From: JAKIYB01 sp964590255
GTDB taxonomy: Bacteria > Armatimonadota > Hebobacteria > CAIYQO01
Direction: 5' to 3'
Assembly (NCBI GenBank): GCA_964590255.1
Contig: CAZPYA010000001.1
Span: forward strand, 1-64,000
Length of the DNA: 64,000 bases
The notes beneath the pieces are model-generated. The model did no database searches. It saw only the letters and a program-made list of their open reading frames with translations, and was not told the DNA's origin. Both the position numbers and the translations under genes were made by a program. Below are positions 50,831 through 58,838 of this stretch, in pieces (positions within the stretch are counted from its first letter, which is position 1; each line of letters begins with the position of its first letter).

Positions 50831-50935
50831 CCTTCCGACTGACCGCCTCCTCTCCCACTGACAGATAATCCCACCAACCACCGGTGGAAAATCAGGCGAC
50901 ATTGGGTATAAGCCGTCAGGAAGAAGGTGCTGCCC

Positions 50936-51463
50936 ATGTCGGCGACCTGGTTTGATGACATCCTCACGCTGCTGCAGGTGAAGCGCGCGCTGGCGCGGCA
51001 GAACGGGCGCGGCTATCCGCTGACACTGCCGGAGCGGCCGGCGAGCGACCGCGCGCTGCTGGCGGCGGAGGCGGCGCTGGGGCGGCGGCTGGACGGGCAG
51101 TACCGGGCCTTCCTGGAGATCGGCGACGGGTGGCGCGGCCTGTATGCGCACGTGACGCTGTTCGGCACGCGCGAATTGCTGGGCGGCCCGCTGATGTGCG
51201 CCGCGCGCCGGCAACAGGCCGCGCGGGGCCTCGATCCGGCGTGGCTCCCCATTGCCTTCGGCGACATCGACCTTTTCCTACAGACCCCCGCCGGCGCGGT
51301 GATCTGGCATGCCCGCGAGGAAATCGAGCGCTATTCCGACTTCGCCGGCTTCCTCGCCGCCATGACCGACGCCAACCGCGACCTCATTACCCTGACGACC
51401 TTCGACCGGCGCTATGAGGACGCATTACTCGGAGAACCGATGGCGGCGTTCTACGCGGATTGA
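50936..51463 (+). CDS. SMI1/KNR4 (SUKH) domain protein
   Basis: 175 aa. SUKH fold signs: LPERPASDRALLAAEAALGRRLDGQYRAFLEIGDGWRGLY, an FG turn (TLFGTREL), WLPIAFGDIDLFLQTPAGAVIWHAREEIERYSDFAGFLAAM. In bacteria SUKH proteins often serve as immunity proteins against polymorphic toxins, but can be housekeeping; no toxin gene is adjacent. Its 3' end overlaps the convergent cysteine-rich membrane gene by 13 nt. An AAGAAGG stretch lies upstream of the ATG. Confidence 0.75.
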   Translation: MSATWFDDILTLLQVKRALARQNGRGYPLTLPERPASDRALLAAEAALGRRLDGQYRAFLEIGDGWRGLYAHVTLFGTRELLGGPLMCAARRQQAARGLDPAWLPIAFGDIDLFLQTPAGAVIWHAREEIERYSDFAGFLAAMTDANRDLITLTTFDRRYEDALLGEPMAAFYAD

Positions 51464-51933
51464 TCGTCGCCGGGCGGGGTTGTTTTCCGCACTTTCCGCG
51501 TCCACCCCATCGCCGGGCAGCGCCCATTGACGCACTTCGGGCACACCGCGAGGAAAATCTCCGCCGCGCCCAGGCCGCCGATGGCGAAGAAGGCGACCAG
51601 CCACGCCGGCTGGTGTACCAGCCACGGCAGCGGGTAGAGGAAAACGATGCCGGAAGCAATGAGCATGCCCGCGTAGTCGCCGGCCGTGTAAGGGCCGGGG
51701 GCGCGCTTCGGCAGGAAATCCGCCACCTTCCCCACCAGCACGTGGCTGCAATGGTGCGGCCGGCACAGGCACTTGGCGCAGTAGGTATAGGCGATGACCA
51801 GCGTGGCGAAGATGTTCAGCAGCACGTAGCCACCCGCCCACCAAAGCGACGCCCGCGCCACCGCCACCAGCGCCAGTACCACCGCGATGGAAAAGAGTAT
51901 CATGCTGAGCAGACCATGAGTGCGATACGACAT
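51451..51933 (-). CDS. membrane protein with paired Cys/His clusters
   Basis: 160 aa, about four TM helices (MILFSIAVVLALVAVARASLWW, YVLLNIFATLVIAYTYC, YAGMLIASGIVFLYPLPWLV, WLVAFFAIGGLGAAEIFL). Between helices 2 and 3 is CAKCLCRPHHCSH, and after the last helix CPKCVNGRCPAM. Together they supply about seven Cys and three His, a likely metal (Zn or Fe-S) binding arrangement. No family recognised by eye. The ATG lies 6 nt after an extended -10 box. Convergent overlap of 13 nt with the SUKH gene. Confidence 0.72.
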   Translation of the reverse strand: MSYRTHGLLSMILFSIAVVLALVAVARASLWWAGGYVLLNIFATLVIAYTYCAKCLCRPHHCSHVLVGKVADFLPKRAPGPYTAGDYAGMLIASGIVFLYPLPWLVHQPAWLVAFFAIGGLGAAEIFLAVCPKCVNGRCPAMGWTRKVRKTTPPGDDQSA

Positions 51934-51939
51934 AATTAT

Positions 51940-51948
51940 AGTATAGCA
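51940..51948 (-). promoter_or_regulatory. extended -10 promoter abutting membrane gene start
   Basis: Minus-strand TGCTATACT, with 6 nt to the ATG at 51933 (a second TATAAT overlaps that spacer). Predicts a leaderless message. Confidence 0.5.
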
Positions 51949-52253
51949 TACGCATGGACGGCTCCGCGCGGGGCACCGGGAACGGCGGCCGTCGTAATTT
52001 TTTCGCTATTCCGGAAGGGGGTTCGCTCCGATGGCAACTTTTTCGCACATGTTGTTTGCAGGGGCGGGAAGGATATTGTCCGTCGGGAACCGAATCACTG
52101 GAGATGGAAGTTTCTGCGGGGCGCGCGGCACGGCGTGTGTTGGTTCCGCTGCCCGTGGGGAACACCTGTCCAGCGACCGGGTGTGACAAGGGTCGTTTTG
52201 GGCAATAGTTGCTAGAGGTTAGGCTGGAAAGTCGCCTCGAGGGGTGATCGAAA
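51949..52253 (+). other. upstream region of rpoD
   Basis: About 305 bp with no convincing gene. It includes CGAGGGGTGATCGAAA directly before the rpoD start, giving a GAGGGG ribosome site. No clear -35/-10 pair stands out. Confidence 0.4.
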
Positions 52254-54068
52254 TTGACTGATCATATGCATGCGAGCCACAGTCAGGAAGTGGACAAGCT
52301 GATCGAGCGCGGCCGGGCCGGCGGCGGGGTGCTCACCTACGAGGAGATCAACGATCTCCTCGCGGGCGAGGATCTGGATGCCGATTCGATCGACGAGATT
52401 CTGGAGACGGTGGCGGGCGAGGGCATCCAGGTGGTGGAGAAGGTGCCCGAGGTCGCTGAGCCGGCGCAGCCGCCCGCGCCTACCGCCAGTACGCTGGAGC
52501 TTCCCGACGAAGAGTTGACCTCGACGGAGGGCATCCCGCCGGACGATTCGGTGCGCATGTACTTGCGCGAGATCGGCCGCGTGCCGCTGCTCACCCCGAA
52601 GGAAGAGATCGAATACGCCAAGCAGCTTGAGAAGTACAACCTGATGCGCAAGCTGCAGAACGTGTGGAATTACTGCACCGTCGTCCTCGGCTTCACCCCG
52701 GGCGTCGACCTCATCGAAACCGCGGTGGAGCGCTCGGGCGACCGCGCGCTGCGCGAAACGATGGAGGTGATGGACGACGCCATCAAGCGCCTGCCGCTGG
52801 AGCGCGACCCGCTGCGCATGTCGGTGGCGGAGATGCTGGAATATTACAGCAACTTCCTCACTCTGCGCGTCAATGACGCCGCCAATCGCCGTACCGCGCT
52901 GGGGAAAGACAATATGACCCCGGAGCAACTCGCCCGCGCGAAGAAGGAATACGAGACGCGCGAGACGCTGTATCAGGGCCTGCTCGACAACCTCACCGAA
53001 GACAGCATGCGCGACCAACTGTTCCTGCGCAAGGTATGGGAGGAGTTTCGTTCGGAGAGCCGCGGCGAGGAAGAAGAGCTGCCCGAGGAAGAAGCCGAAC
53101 AGCTCCGCTCGCGCTACGCGGTGCGCGACATCCTCGAGAAAACCGAAGAAGAAATCATCTTCGCGCTGCGCGTGGGCACCATCTACCAGGAAAAGCGCGC
53201 CTCGGGCATGCGCCCGGTACCGGCCGCGGTGGTGCGCGACGAAGGCGGCTTCCGCGAGGACGAAGCCACCGTGGGGACGACCATCGCGTGGCTGCAGCGC
53301 GTCATCACCCGCGGCGAGGCGGCGAAGAAAAAACTCACCGAGGCGAACTTGCGCCTGGTGGTGAGCATCGCGAAGAAATACAGCGGGCGCGGCATGTCCT
53401 TCCTCGACCTCATTCAGGAAGGCAACATCGGCCTCATCCGCGCGGTGGAGAAGTTCGACTATCGCAAGAAGTTTAAATTCTCCACCTACGCCACCTGGTG
53501 GATTCGTCAAGCGATCACCCGCGCCATCGCCGACCAGGGCCGCACCATCCGCATCCCGGTGCATATGATCGAGACGATCAACAAGCTGATCAAGATTCAG
53601 CGGCAGCTCGTGCAGGACCTGGGACGTGAACCGAGCCTGGAAGAGATTGCCGAAGAGATGGAAGGTCCCTTCGCCACCGGCGAGGAGAAGGCGAAAGCCG
53701 TGCACCGCATGGGCGAGATCTTCAAGATCGCCCCGGAGCCGCTGTCGCTGGAAACACCGATCGGCGAGGAAGACAACAGCCACCTGGGCGACTTCATCGA
53801 GGACCAGGACGCCGTGTCGCCCGCCGACGCCGCCACCATCCTCGTGCTGCGCGAACAACTCGAAGCGGTGCTGAACACCCTCACCCCGCGCGAGCGCGAC
53901 GTGCTGAAGCTGCGCTTCGGCCTCGATGACGGCTACGCCCGCACCCTCGAGGAAGTCGGCCACATCTTCGAAGTGACCCGCGAACGCATCCGCCAGATCG
54001 AAGCGAAAGCGCTGAAGAAACTGCGCGCCAACAAAAAACGCCAGCTCCTCCGCGACTTCCTCGATTAG
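52254..54068 (+). CDS. rpoD: primary RNA polymerase sigma factor RpoD (SigA)
   Basis: 604 aa from TTG (GAGGGG 9 nt upstream); an ATG four codons later lacks good spacing. Region 1.1-like acidic N-terminus; region 1.2 DSVRMYLREIGRVPLLTPKEEIEYAKQLEK (98-127); a long acidic non-conserved insert (130-345, rich in Glu); regions 2.1-2.4 NLRLVVSIAKKYSGRGMSFLDLIQEGNIGLIRAVEKFDYRKKFKFSTYATWWIRQAITRAIADQ; region 3 HMIETINKLIKIQRQLVQDLGREPSLEEIAEEM; region 4 TLTPRERDVLKLRFGL ... EVTRERIRQIEAKALKKLR. It recognises TTGACA/TATAAT promoters, matching those found here. Confidence 0.98.
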   Translation: MTDHMHASHSQEVDKLIERGRAGGGVLTYEEINDLLAGEDLDADSIDEILETVAGEGIQVVEKVPEVAEPAQPPAPTASTLELPDEELTSTEGIPPDDSVRMYLREIGRVPLLTPKEEIEYAKQLEKYNLMRKLQNVWNYCTVVLGFTPGVDLIETAVERSGDRALRETMEVMDDAIKRLPLERDPLRMSVAEMLEYYSNFLTLRVNDAANRRTALGKDNMTPEQLARAKKEYETRETLYQGLLDNLTEDSMRDQLFLRKVWEEFRSESRGEEEELPEEEAEQLRSRYAVRDILEKTEEEIIFALRVGTIYQEKRASGMRPVPAAVVRDEGGFREDEATVGTTIAWLQRVITRGEAAKKKLTEANLRLVVSIAKKYSGRGMSFLDLIQEGNIGLIRAVEKFDYRKKFKFSTYATWWIRQAITRAIADQGRTIRIPVHMIETINKLIKIQRQLVQDLGREPSLEEIAEEMEGPFATGEEKAKAVHRMGEIFKIAPEPLSLETPIGEEDNSHLGDFIEDQDAVSPADAATILVLREQLEAVLNTLTPRERDVLKLRFGLDDGYARTLEEVGHIFEVTRERIRQIEAKALKKLRANKKRQLLRDFLD

Positions 54069-54091
54069 GGGATAGGTGCTACAGGACAGGG

Positions 54092-54121
54092 AAGGGCGGG
54101 CCGCATGGCCCGCCCTTCCTT
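54092..54121 (+). terminator. rho-independent terminator after rpoD
   Basis: AAGGGCGGGCC-GCAT-GGCCCGCCCTT, then CCTTATT. Strong 11-bp stem, 23 nt after the stop; symmetric enough to serve the convergent gene too. Confidence 0.85.
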
Positions 54122-54151
54122 ATTCTCCATTCTCAGTCCCCAATTCCCTAA

Positions 54152-55267
54152 CTACAGCTTTACCTCGAACGTAAACGTCCGGCTCTCGTTCTCCTGGATC
54201 GCCAGCGTCTTCGGGGTGATGTCCTTCGGCAGGTTGAAGACCAGGCGCACGCGGACTTCGTTGCCGCTTTTGATTTCCTGCGCAAACGGCCGGTTGCCGG
54301 TGGCCAGCAGCATGTTCTGGTAGCTGATCTCGTCGCCGTCAGTGGAGGTGAGCACGGGGAGGAGGCTATCCCAGCGCGTGAAGGTGTCCCGTGGGTTGCG
54401 GTTCTTCATGACCACCGTCGCGATGAACAGTTGCCCTTCTTCCTCCGGCTCGATGTCGCCCAACTTCTCCTTCGTCGTGCTGAACTGCTCTACGGTGACA
54501 TCATAGTTTCCATACGGGTAGGCGGTGTTCAGCTTGCCCGTGACCGTCTCCAGCGCGGTGGCGCCGGTTTTGTCGGCCGGGTCGGCGAATGGCTCGGCCA
54601 AGCGGGTCACTTTGTCGCGCAGGTCGTAGCGCAGCACGCCGCCGTCACCGTCTACCGGCGGCATCACCATCAGCTTTGGCACCACGCCTTTCGCCGGCAC
54701 GATGATGACGGCATACAGCTTCGTCGTCTGCGCCGGCTTCATGCTCATGGCGAAGGAGTTCTTATTCTCTTCATCGCCCCAGCCGACGCACTCGCGGTTG
54801 ACGTTCATCGCGTCGACCGCCGTCAGCTTCAGCGAATCCCAGCGCACGAACTGCTCGGTTTTCGCCGGGTTTTGCACGGTAAAGTGCGCGACCAGCAGCT
54901 TCTCGTTCGCTTTCGGCGCATACAGCGTGTCGCCAATGCGCACCGGGGTGACGGTGTATTCCGCGCTCTTCAGGCTGAAATACAACGGCGTGCTTTTCAC
55001 CAGCGTGTAGACGGCGCCGAGCTGCCCGTTTTCGCCCGGCAGTTGCGCCGTGCCGCCAGTGACGGCGCCGGTGGCGGGCGCGCTCGGCTTGATGGTCACC
55101 TTGCCGCCCAACAGCTTCATCAGCGCGGCGATATCCACATACGATTTCCCGTTCTGCTCGATAGTGGGAATGGATACCGTTTTCCCGGCGACGGTGACGG
55201 TGGCCGTTCCGGCGAATGCCGCCAGCGCCAGGCACGCCAGCAGCAGCAGAGTCAATACTCGCATCAT
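54152..55267 (-). CDS. secreted protein with two DUF4352-like Ig repeats and CuAO-N1-like start
   Basis: 371 aa from the first of two Mets after AGGAG. Signal peptide LTLLLLACLALAAFAG. The N-terminal part TVTVAGKTVSIPTIEQNGKSYVDIAALMKLLGGKV resembles half a copper-amine-oxidase-N1 repeat. Two DUF4352/telokin-like Ig domains follow, each with the motif xLFIA/LVAHFTVxN ... FxRWDSLxxxxT (about 125-245 and 265-371): LLVAHFTVQNPAKTEQFVRWDSL and LFIATVVMKNRNPRDTFTRWDSL. Envelope protein; binding partner unknown. Convergent with rpoD across a shared terminator. Confidence 0.72.
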   Translation of the reverse strand: MMRVLTLLLLACLALAAFAGTATVTVAGKTVSIPTIEQNGKSYVDIAALMKLLGGKVTIKPSAPATGAVTGGTAQLPGENGQLGAVYTLVKSTPLYFSLKSAEYTVTPVRIGDTLYAPKANEKLLVAHFTVQNPAKTEQFVRWDSLKLTAVDAMNVNRECVGWGDEENKNSFAMSMKPAQTTKLYAVIIVPAKGVVPKLMVMPPVDGDGGVLRYDLRDKVTRLAEPFADPADKTGATALETVTGKLNTAYPYGNYDVTVEQFSTTKEKLGDIEPEEEGQLFIATVVMKNRNPRDTFTRWDSLLPVLTSTDGDEISYQNMLLATGNRPFAQEIKSGNEVRVRLVFNLPKDITPKTLAIQENESRTFTFEVKL

Positions 55268-55394
55268 GATCCCTTCTCCTATTCCGACAAAATAACTCGT
55301 AATCAACTATTCGTTGACCCCGTTCGGTCTCCTGCCGCTGCCCAACAAATCTCACCAGGCAGGTGTTCCCCGCCGTGCAGCGAACCATTGCCTT

Positions 55395-56165
55395 ATGACC
55401 TGCACCGAAACCGAAATGACCCTCGCGCTGCCCTTCGGCGAACGGCGCATGCTGCTGCGCGAACCTGCGCGTCCCGCGCCGGCCCCGTGCCTGCTTATCA
55501 ACCTCGCCGCCGACCGCGCCACCGCCATGCGCGACGCGCCGTATGGTATCATCCCGGATATCCTCGCCGCGGCGGGGCACCGGGTGGCCACCTTCGATCT
55601 GCCGTACCATGGCGAATTGGCCACGGATGCGCGTAAAGAGTTGCGCGGCATGGCGGCGGCGATGGCCGCGGGCGAGGATCCCTTCCTGGAGGTGCGCGCC
55701 GTGGCGCGGGCGCTGGTCGACCGCTGCATCGCCGATGGGCTGGCGGAGCCGGGGCGCATCGTCGTCGCCGGCACCTCGCGCGGGGGGCTCTCCGCGCTGC
55801 ACGTGATGGCGGAGGATGAGCGGGTGCGCGCCGCCGCGGCGATAGTGCCGGTCACCGATCTGGCGGTGCTCGCCGAGTTCCGCGCGCTGGCGGGGACGCC
55901 CATCCTCGCGGGGGCCAACGCCGCGGCGCTCGTCCCCGCGCTGGCCAACCGTCCTGTCTATCTCACCATCGGCGAGACGGACGTGCGTGTCTCCGCCGAC
56001 GCCTGCCGCGCTTTCTACGGCACGCTGCAAGCCGCCGCACGCGACGTGCTGCCGGTGCTGCGCGTGCTGCCCGGCGCCACCCACACCGGCACCTTCCCCT
56101 ACCCGCCCATGTACTGGCGCGGCGCGGCGTTTCTGCTGGAGCAATGCGCGGAAGCCACCCGATGA
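55395..56165 (+). CDS. alpha/beta hydrolase family protein
   Basis: 256 aa (alternative Met seven codons in). HRVATFDLPYHGELATDARKEL resembles the lid/oxyanion area; the nucleophile elbow is VVAGTSRGGLSALHV (G-T-S-R-G-G); Asp in RPVYLTIGETDVRVSADACRAFY and His in LPGATHTGTFPYP complete a plausible triad. No signal peptide. It is a prolyl-oligopeptidase/dienelactone-hydrolase-like esterase; substrate unknown. It stands alone between an envelope gene and a convergent polymerase gene. Confidence 0.8.
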   Translation: MTCTETEMTLALPFGERRMLLREPARPAPAPCLLINLAADRATAMRDAPYGIIPDILAAAGHRVATFDLPYHGELATDARKELRGMAAAMAAGEDPFLEVRAVARALVDRCIADGLAEPGRIVVAGTSRGGLSALHVMAEDERVRAAAAIVPVTDLAVLAEFRALAGTPILAGANAAALVPALANRPVYLTIGETDVRVSADACRAFYGTLQAAARDVLPVLRVLPGATHTGTFPYPPMYWRGAAFLLEQCAEATR

Positions 56166-56259
56166 CACCGCAGTGGCACCCCATTATTGGTGGCTTGGCG
56201 ATTTGGGGATGCTATTCGGTGCCGGATACCGGATACAGTCGGGCAAGTGAGCGTCTACC

Positions 56260-58305
56260 TCACGGAAATGGGTTCCCCCACGCCGTCTGCGGCAGCGCCA
56301 GCTTCGGGTCGATATACGGCTCGGTCGGCTGCGCTGAATCCAATCCCCGCAGCCGCACATAGGCCGTCGCTGCCAACTGCCGCATCCGCTCGCGCTCCAG
56401 GTCATTGTTTGTCATCATGGCCATCGCCTCCGCTTCCAGCGTGAAGCCCTCTTCGTACTTACGCGCGTAGGCAAGCGTCTGCGCGTAGGCCGCGCGGGCG
56501 CGGGCGAGCAACTTCGGTTCGCGTTCGGCCAACACCCCGGTGGCGTACCATGCCTGGGTGTAGAACGGCTCGGGCACCGAAATCGGCCGGACAACATCCA
56601 GCGGGGTGCCGATGGTGTCGAGGATCGCCCGCAGGTGCTCCTGTGTCGCCGTCGCGTTGCGCAGGCCCCAGAAGGCGAGGGCCAGCCGGTAATGCACGTC
56701 GAGCTGGCGCGGTTGCCACGTCAGCGCGGCCCGGTAGGCGTTGATTGCCTCAGTCGGCTGCTTCGCATCGAGGAGAAAATCGCCCCACGCCACCCAGTTG
56801 GCGCTGTTCGTCGGCTCCAGCGTCCGCGCGCGGGTCAGGTAGTCGCGCCGTTCCGCGGGCGGCAGTTGCCGCGCCCCCGCCCGGCGCAGGTAGGCGGCGT
56901 TGGTCGGCGCCAGCGCGACCGCCGCGTGGTAACCCGCTATCGCCTGCTGGTACAGCGTCCGCTGCTCCGCTTCGCCGGCGGCGCTGAAAATCGCCCGGTA
57001 GGTGGCATCGGCGTCCAGCATCATCTGCTCGGCGCGGGCGCCCGTCACCAGCGCCAGCCCGACGACCACCATCGCTCCGGCCGGCAGCGCGCGCGCCCAG
57101 AAGGATGCCGGTCTCGTCGGTTCGGACGCCTGCGTGAGGCTCCACAGCGCCGCCGCCGGCAGCAGCAGCGCCAGTTGTATGCCCGGATACAGCCAGTCGG
57201 AGTCCACCAGCCCGTGTAGCCCCAGCGCCACGCCCCCCGCCAGCAGCGCCGCCGCCAGCGCCCGCGGCACCCGCGCTGCGTCGTCCGCCGGCCCGCGCAG
57301 CACGCGGATGCCCAGTGCCGCCAGCCCGAGGAACAACCACAGCAGCGCGCCCAGCCCTAACAGGCCGGTTTCCGCCGCCGCCTGCAGGTAGATGTGGTGC
57401 CCGTGTATCGTGTAGCCCGCCGTCTGGTATTGCCCCATCACCGAGGCATACGTGCCCGGCCCGGCGCCCAGCAGCGGGTGATCCTTCGCGATGGCCAGCG
57501 TGGCCTGCCAGGTATACAGGCGGAAGCGCTGCGAGTGCGCCTGCGCGTCGCGCACCGCGGGATTCAGCAGCCGCTGCCCGAACGGCAGCGCCAGCGCCAG
57601 CCCGACGAAGAGCGCCAGCCCGACGCCCAACCGCAGCAGGTATTTCGCGTTGAGTTTGCCTTCGGCCCACAACCACGCCGGGCCGATGACGAGCACGGCG
57701 ACGATGGCGGCCAGCAGCGCCCCGCGCGACTGGGTGAACACCAGCACCAGCGCCCCCTGCGCCACGGCAATGGCCCCCACCAGCCGCCAGCCCGGCCGCG
57801 GCGCGTGGATGGCCAGCACCAGCAGTGGCGGCAGCGCCAGCAGCAGGAAGGCGGCGTAAAAATTCGCGTTGTCCCAGGTGCTCTGGATGCGCCAGGTCAA
57901 CTGTCCCTTCGCCAGCAGCCAGGTCAGCCAGTAATACATGCCGTAGAGCTGCCCGGCGATGACGGACAGGCCGAAGCATCCCAGCCCCATCCACAACTGC
58001 TCGCGGGTGAATGGCACCTGCACCGCCAGCACCACCAGCGCCAGCACCACGGCCAACTGCCAGCACTCCAGCACGCTGGCCGGGCGATACACGGAGGTGA
58101 GGGTCGCCAGCAGCGTCACCGCGCCCAGCGCCAGCAGCGGCCACCGCAGCGGCATCCGCCGCCACCCGGGCTGTGCCGCGGCCCACGCCAGCCACCCCCC
58201 GGCCGCCAACACGGCGAACACCGCCAGCGGCATCACGCCGCCCATGCCGCCCAACAGCGGCACCAGCACAACGGCAAGCAACAAGCACAAACGGGCGATG
58301 AACAT
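56260..58305 (-). CDS. O-antigen ligase (Wzy_C) membrane protein with TPR tail
   Basis: 681 aa. About 12 TM helices from LCLLLAVVLVPLLGG to LALVTGAR, with the Wzy_C/WaaL centre WDNANFYAAFLLLALPPLLVLAI and VLVFTQSRGALLAAIVAVLVIG and the periplasmic His loop GYTIHGHHIYLQAAAETGLLGLGALLW. The last 230 residues are TPR-like (AEQRTLYQQAIAGYHAAVALAPTNAAYLRRAG, AWGDFLLDAKQPTEAINAYRAALTWQPRQLDVHYRLALAF). It transfers or polymerises an O-polysaccharide or glycan. Its promoter lies about 155 nt upstream with the 115-bp element between promoter and ATG. Confidence 0.85.
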   Translation of the reverse strand: MFIARLCLLLAVVLVPLLGGMGGVMPLAVFAVLAAGGWLAWAAAQPGWRRMPLRWPLLALGAVTLLATLTSVYRPASVLECWQLAVVLALVVLAVQVPFTREQLWMGLGCFGLSVIAGQLYGMYYWLTWLLAKGQLTWRIQSTWDNANFYAAFLLLALPPLLVLAIHAPRPGWRLVGAIAVAQGALVLVFTQSRGALLAAIVAVLVIGPAWLWAEGKLNAKYLLRLGVGLALFVGLALALPFGQRLLNPAVRDAQAHSQRFRLYTWQATLAIAKDHPLLGAGPGTYASVMGQYQTAGYTIHGHHIYLQAAAETGLLGLGALLWLFLGLAALGIRVLRGPADDAARVPRALAAALLAGGVALGLHGLVDSDWLYPGIQLALLLPAAALWSLTQASEPTRPASFWARALPAGAMVVVGLALVTGARAEQMMLDADATYRAIFSAAGEAEQRTLYQQAIAGYHAAVALAPTNAAYLRRAGARQLPPAERRDYLTRARTLEPTNSANWVAWGDFLLDAKQPTEAINAYRAALTWQPRQLDVHYRLALAFWGLRNATATQEHLRAILDTIGTPLDVVRPISVPEPFYTQAWYATGVLAEREPKLLARARAAYAQTLAYARKYEEGFTLEAEAMAMMTNNDLERERMRQLAATAYVRLRGLDSAQPTEPYIDPKLALPQTAWGNPFP

Positions 58306-58328
58306 AATGGCAACGGCGCCCTTTCAGC

Positions 58329-58442
58329 ACAGACGCGGTCATTGATTACGCATGTCGATGGCGGCACATGACGATGACCATCCTGCGTGTGGCATCGTCA
58401 ATGACCGCGTCCCGGGATGACGTCTCGATGACCGCCTCTGTA
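58329..58442. mobile_element. 115-bp palindromic mobile-like element, copy 2
   Basis: Reverse orientation relative to 37419-37533, about 90 percent identical (11 differences seen). Ends TACAGAGGCGGTCATCGA and TCAATGACCGCGTCTG. It lies between the candidate promoter at 58461-58488 and the O-antigen ligase start, i.e. in the 5' leader. Confidence 0.8.
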
Positions 58443-58460
58443 GAAATCGCGGGTACCGGC

Positions 58461-58488
58461 ATTATACCACGCCCACCACCCCCGGCAA
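58461..58488 (-). promoter_or_regulatory. sigma-70 promoter for O-antigen ligase
   Basis: Minus-strand TTGCCG - 16 nt - TATAAT. Without the 115-bp element it would be about 40 nt from the ATG at 58305. Confidence 0.6.
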
Positions 58489-58838
58489 TCCCGCACCGCT
58501 TAGGTGATCATCACCGGCTGGTCGTCTGCATCGCTTCCCGGTAGTCCGTCCCCCCGCGGCGCGGGTATTCGCATCTCTACACCGGATTGCGGTTTCACTT
58601 GACTGACGACAACATGTGTCCACCGCCTGCCGTCCACGGCATCGCATATTGATGCCACGCGCCGCGGAAAGCGTGGGTTACCGGGGTAGCCATCATTGTC
58701 TGTCACCCAACCCCTCTCTCCCCACCCGAGTTTGTGCGATTCTTCCGACAGCGCGCTAAATTCGTCAGCGGGCAAGCCCTTCGCGTGCGGCAAGGCGGCG
58801 TATCGTGTAGGCAACCTTAGCTTGTGGAGGCAACGATC
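58489..58838. other. intergenic stretch before Big2/propeller lipoprotein
   Basis: About 350 bp with no gene that I can support and no strong promoter. It begins with sequence homogeneous with the neighbourhood and ends with GTGGAGG before the lipoprotein ATG. Confidence 0.4.

Noticed and set aside
51954..52208. 84-codon frame upstream of rpoD
   Set aside because: No ribosome site or known motif and looks like leader sequence.
52212..53963. 583-codon minus-strand frame opposite rpoD
   Set aside because: Same compositional artefact. rpoD has all family motifs; the antisense translation has none.
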